Positions 27,404 through 27,901 of a stretch of 27,901 nt of DNA are shown here, in pieces. Each line of letters opens with the position of its first letter. Within the stretch, counting starts at the first letter, position 1. The stretch is from Pelagophyceae sp. CCMP2097. Lineage: Eukaryota; Sar; Pelagophyceae. A program made the position numbers and the translations under genes. Under the pieces are notes generated by a model. The model saw only the letters and a program-made list of their open reading frames with translations. It did not search any database and was not told the DNA's origin. The stretch is from contig MU657173.1 in NCBI GenBank assembly GCA_026770575.1, positions 211,740-239,640 on the forward strand, in the 5' to 3' direction.

Positions 27404-27482
27404 CGCATTCATGTCCATTTGCTCTCTAGAATTGAAAAGGCATCTCGTCATCAACCATGTCGCTTCGGCGTCCGTCACCATT

Positions 27483-27556
27483 GCCTTCGTAGCTCAGCTG
27501 GTCAGAGCATCAGACTGTTAATCTGGGGGTCGCAGGTTCGACCCCTGCCGAGGGCG
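27483..27556 (+). tRNA. tRNA-Asn (anticodon GTT), copy 3
   Basis: A 74-nt gene identical in sequence to copy 1, intronless, preceded by the same ATT-GCC junction context. It is the third member of a cluster spanning about 0.5 kb. Confidence 0.95.
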
Positions 27557-27562
27557 ATATTC

Positions 27563-27569
27563 TTTTTTT
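27563..27569 (+). terminator. Pol III terminator of tRNA-Asn copy 3
   Basis: Seven T residues start 7 bp after the tRNA. It may also serve copy 2, which lacks its own T-run. Confidence 0.75.
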
Positions 27570-27901
27570 GCTGCTTTTGGCCATGCAGTCAATTTAGGCG
27601 ATTGGCTCTTTCATTCGCTTACCTGGCTGTTAGAGGCGGCGCTCACGCCCCTGCTGTCTTATTATTACCTGGAGTGGGGCTTCACTTTCCATCCACACGC
27701 CGATTAAAATGTTCATTACCGGACCTGAAAATGTGTTCAAAGAAAGGACGTCCTCGTGTGTGTGTGTGTAAAAGAGCTACTGGTGTGGAACCGGAGCGTC
27801 TAAGACCTTGCTCGCCGCAGCGCCGCCGAGCCGAGCCTGAGGTCGAAGAAATCGTCGGGATGCGCTTTTACGATGCGCGCACCGTGCGATGAGCGAAGCT
27901 T
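27570..27901. other. Right-edge sequence without a supported gene
   Basis: This is AT-richer DNA with a short GTGTGTGTGTGT run (27758-27769). One plus frame ends PEVEEIVGMRFYDARTVR and a stop at 27892, faintly like the start of a chromodomain, but it is too short and lacks the aromatic cage to be called. Confidence 0.3.

Noticed and set aside
27419..27892. 157-aa plus ORF running through tRNA-Asn copy 3
   Set aside because: Most of it is tRNA sequence read as protein; it has no independent coding evidence.

Overview
The window is nuclear DNA of a eukaryote. Genes are split by very short GT-AG introns (mostly 40 to 65 nt), several start codons sit in good Kozak contexts, there are Pol III-type tRNA genes with T-run terminators, and base composition is strongly GC-rich. 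The gene set points to a photosynthetic, flagellated protist: an intraflagellar transport subunit, a protein with layered plastid and thylakoid targeting, a plant/algal SPX-MFS phosphate transporter and a basal transcription factor. A pelagophyte-like stramenopile alga is my best guess. That is inference, not proof.

Bases 1-15.4 kb hold compact, mostly intact genes. In order they are: a signal-peptide first exon (-) cut by the left edge; IFT38/CLUAP1 (+); a hAT-like MITE; a roughly ten-exon Kelch-repeat gene (-) whose reading frame continues into a TauD/TfdA dioxygenase; a thylakoid-lumen-type FKBP isomerase (+); an acidic Ala-rich hypothetical gene (-); a decayed RING/Sel1-repeat pseudogene (-); an AT-rich island; a START-domain gene (+); a five-exon SPX-MFS transporter (-); and a seven-exon TFIIE alpha gene (+). 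Three neighbouring pairs are divergent with short shared upstream regions, of 110 bp for SPX-MFS/TFIIE and 224 bp for Kelch-TauD/FKBP.

Bases 15.5-22.1 kb are a recently rearranged block. A hypothetical gene and a 421-aa gene with a PH-like tail are followed by two tandem copies of a secreted or anchored putative glycosyltransferase. Each copy is separated by debris of the 421-aa gene's 3' end and of an opposing WD40 gene. That junction occurs three times, so a unit of about 2 kb was duplicated in tandem. The third junction carries a 39-bp minisatellite.

Bases 22.1-23.9 kb encode a GT8-like protein with a C-terminal membrane region, a 21-nt microexon and an altered metal-binding motif. From 23.9 kb on there are no genes I can defend as protein-coding. 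This part contains a degenerate direct repeat, clusters of palindromic ATGGGGCCCCAT-type sequence, a 23-bp minisatellite, tRNA-Ala(CGC) and three tRNA-Asn(GTT) genes. The middle tRNA-Asn is interrupted by 114 nt exactly at the canonical tRNA intron site.

Exon structures were derived by hand from splice signals, frame continuity and family resemblance, without transcripts or searches.
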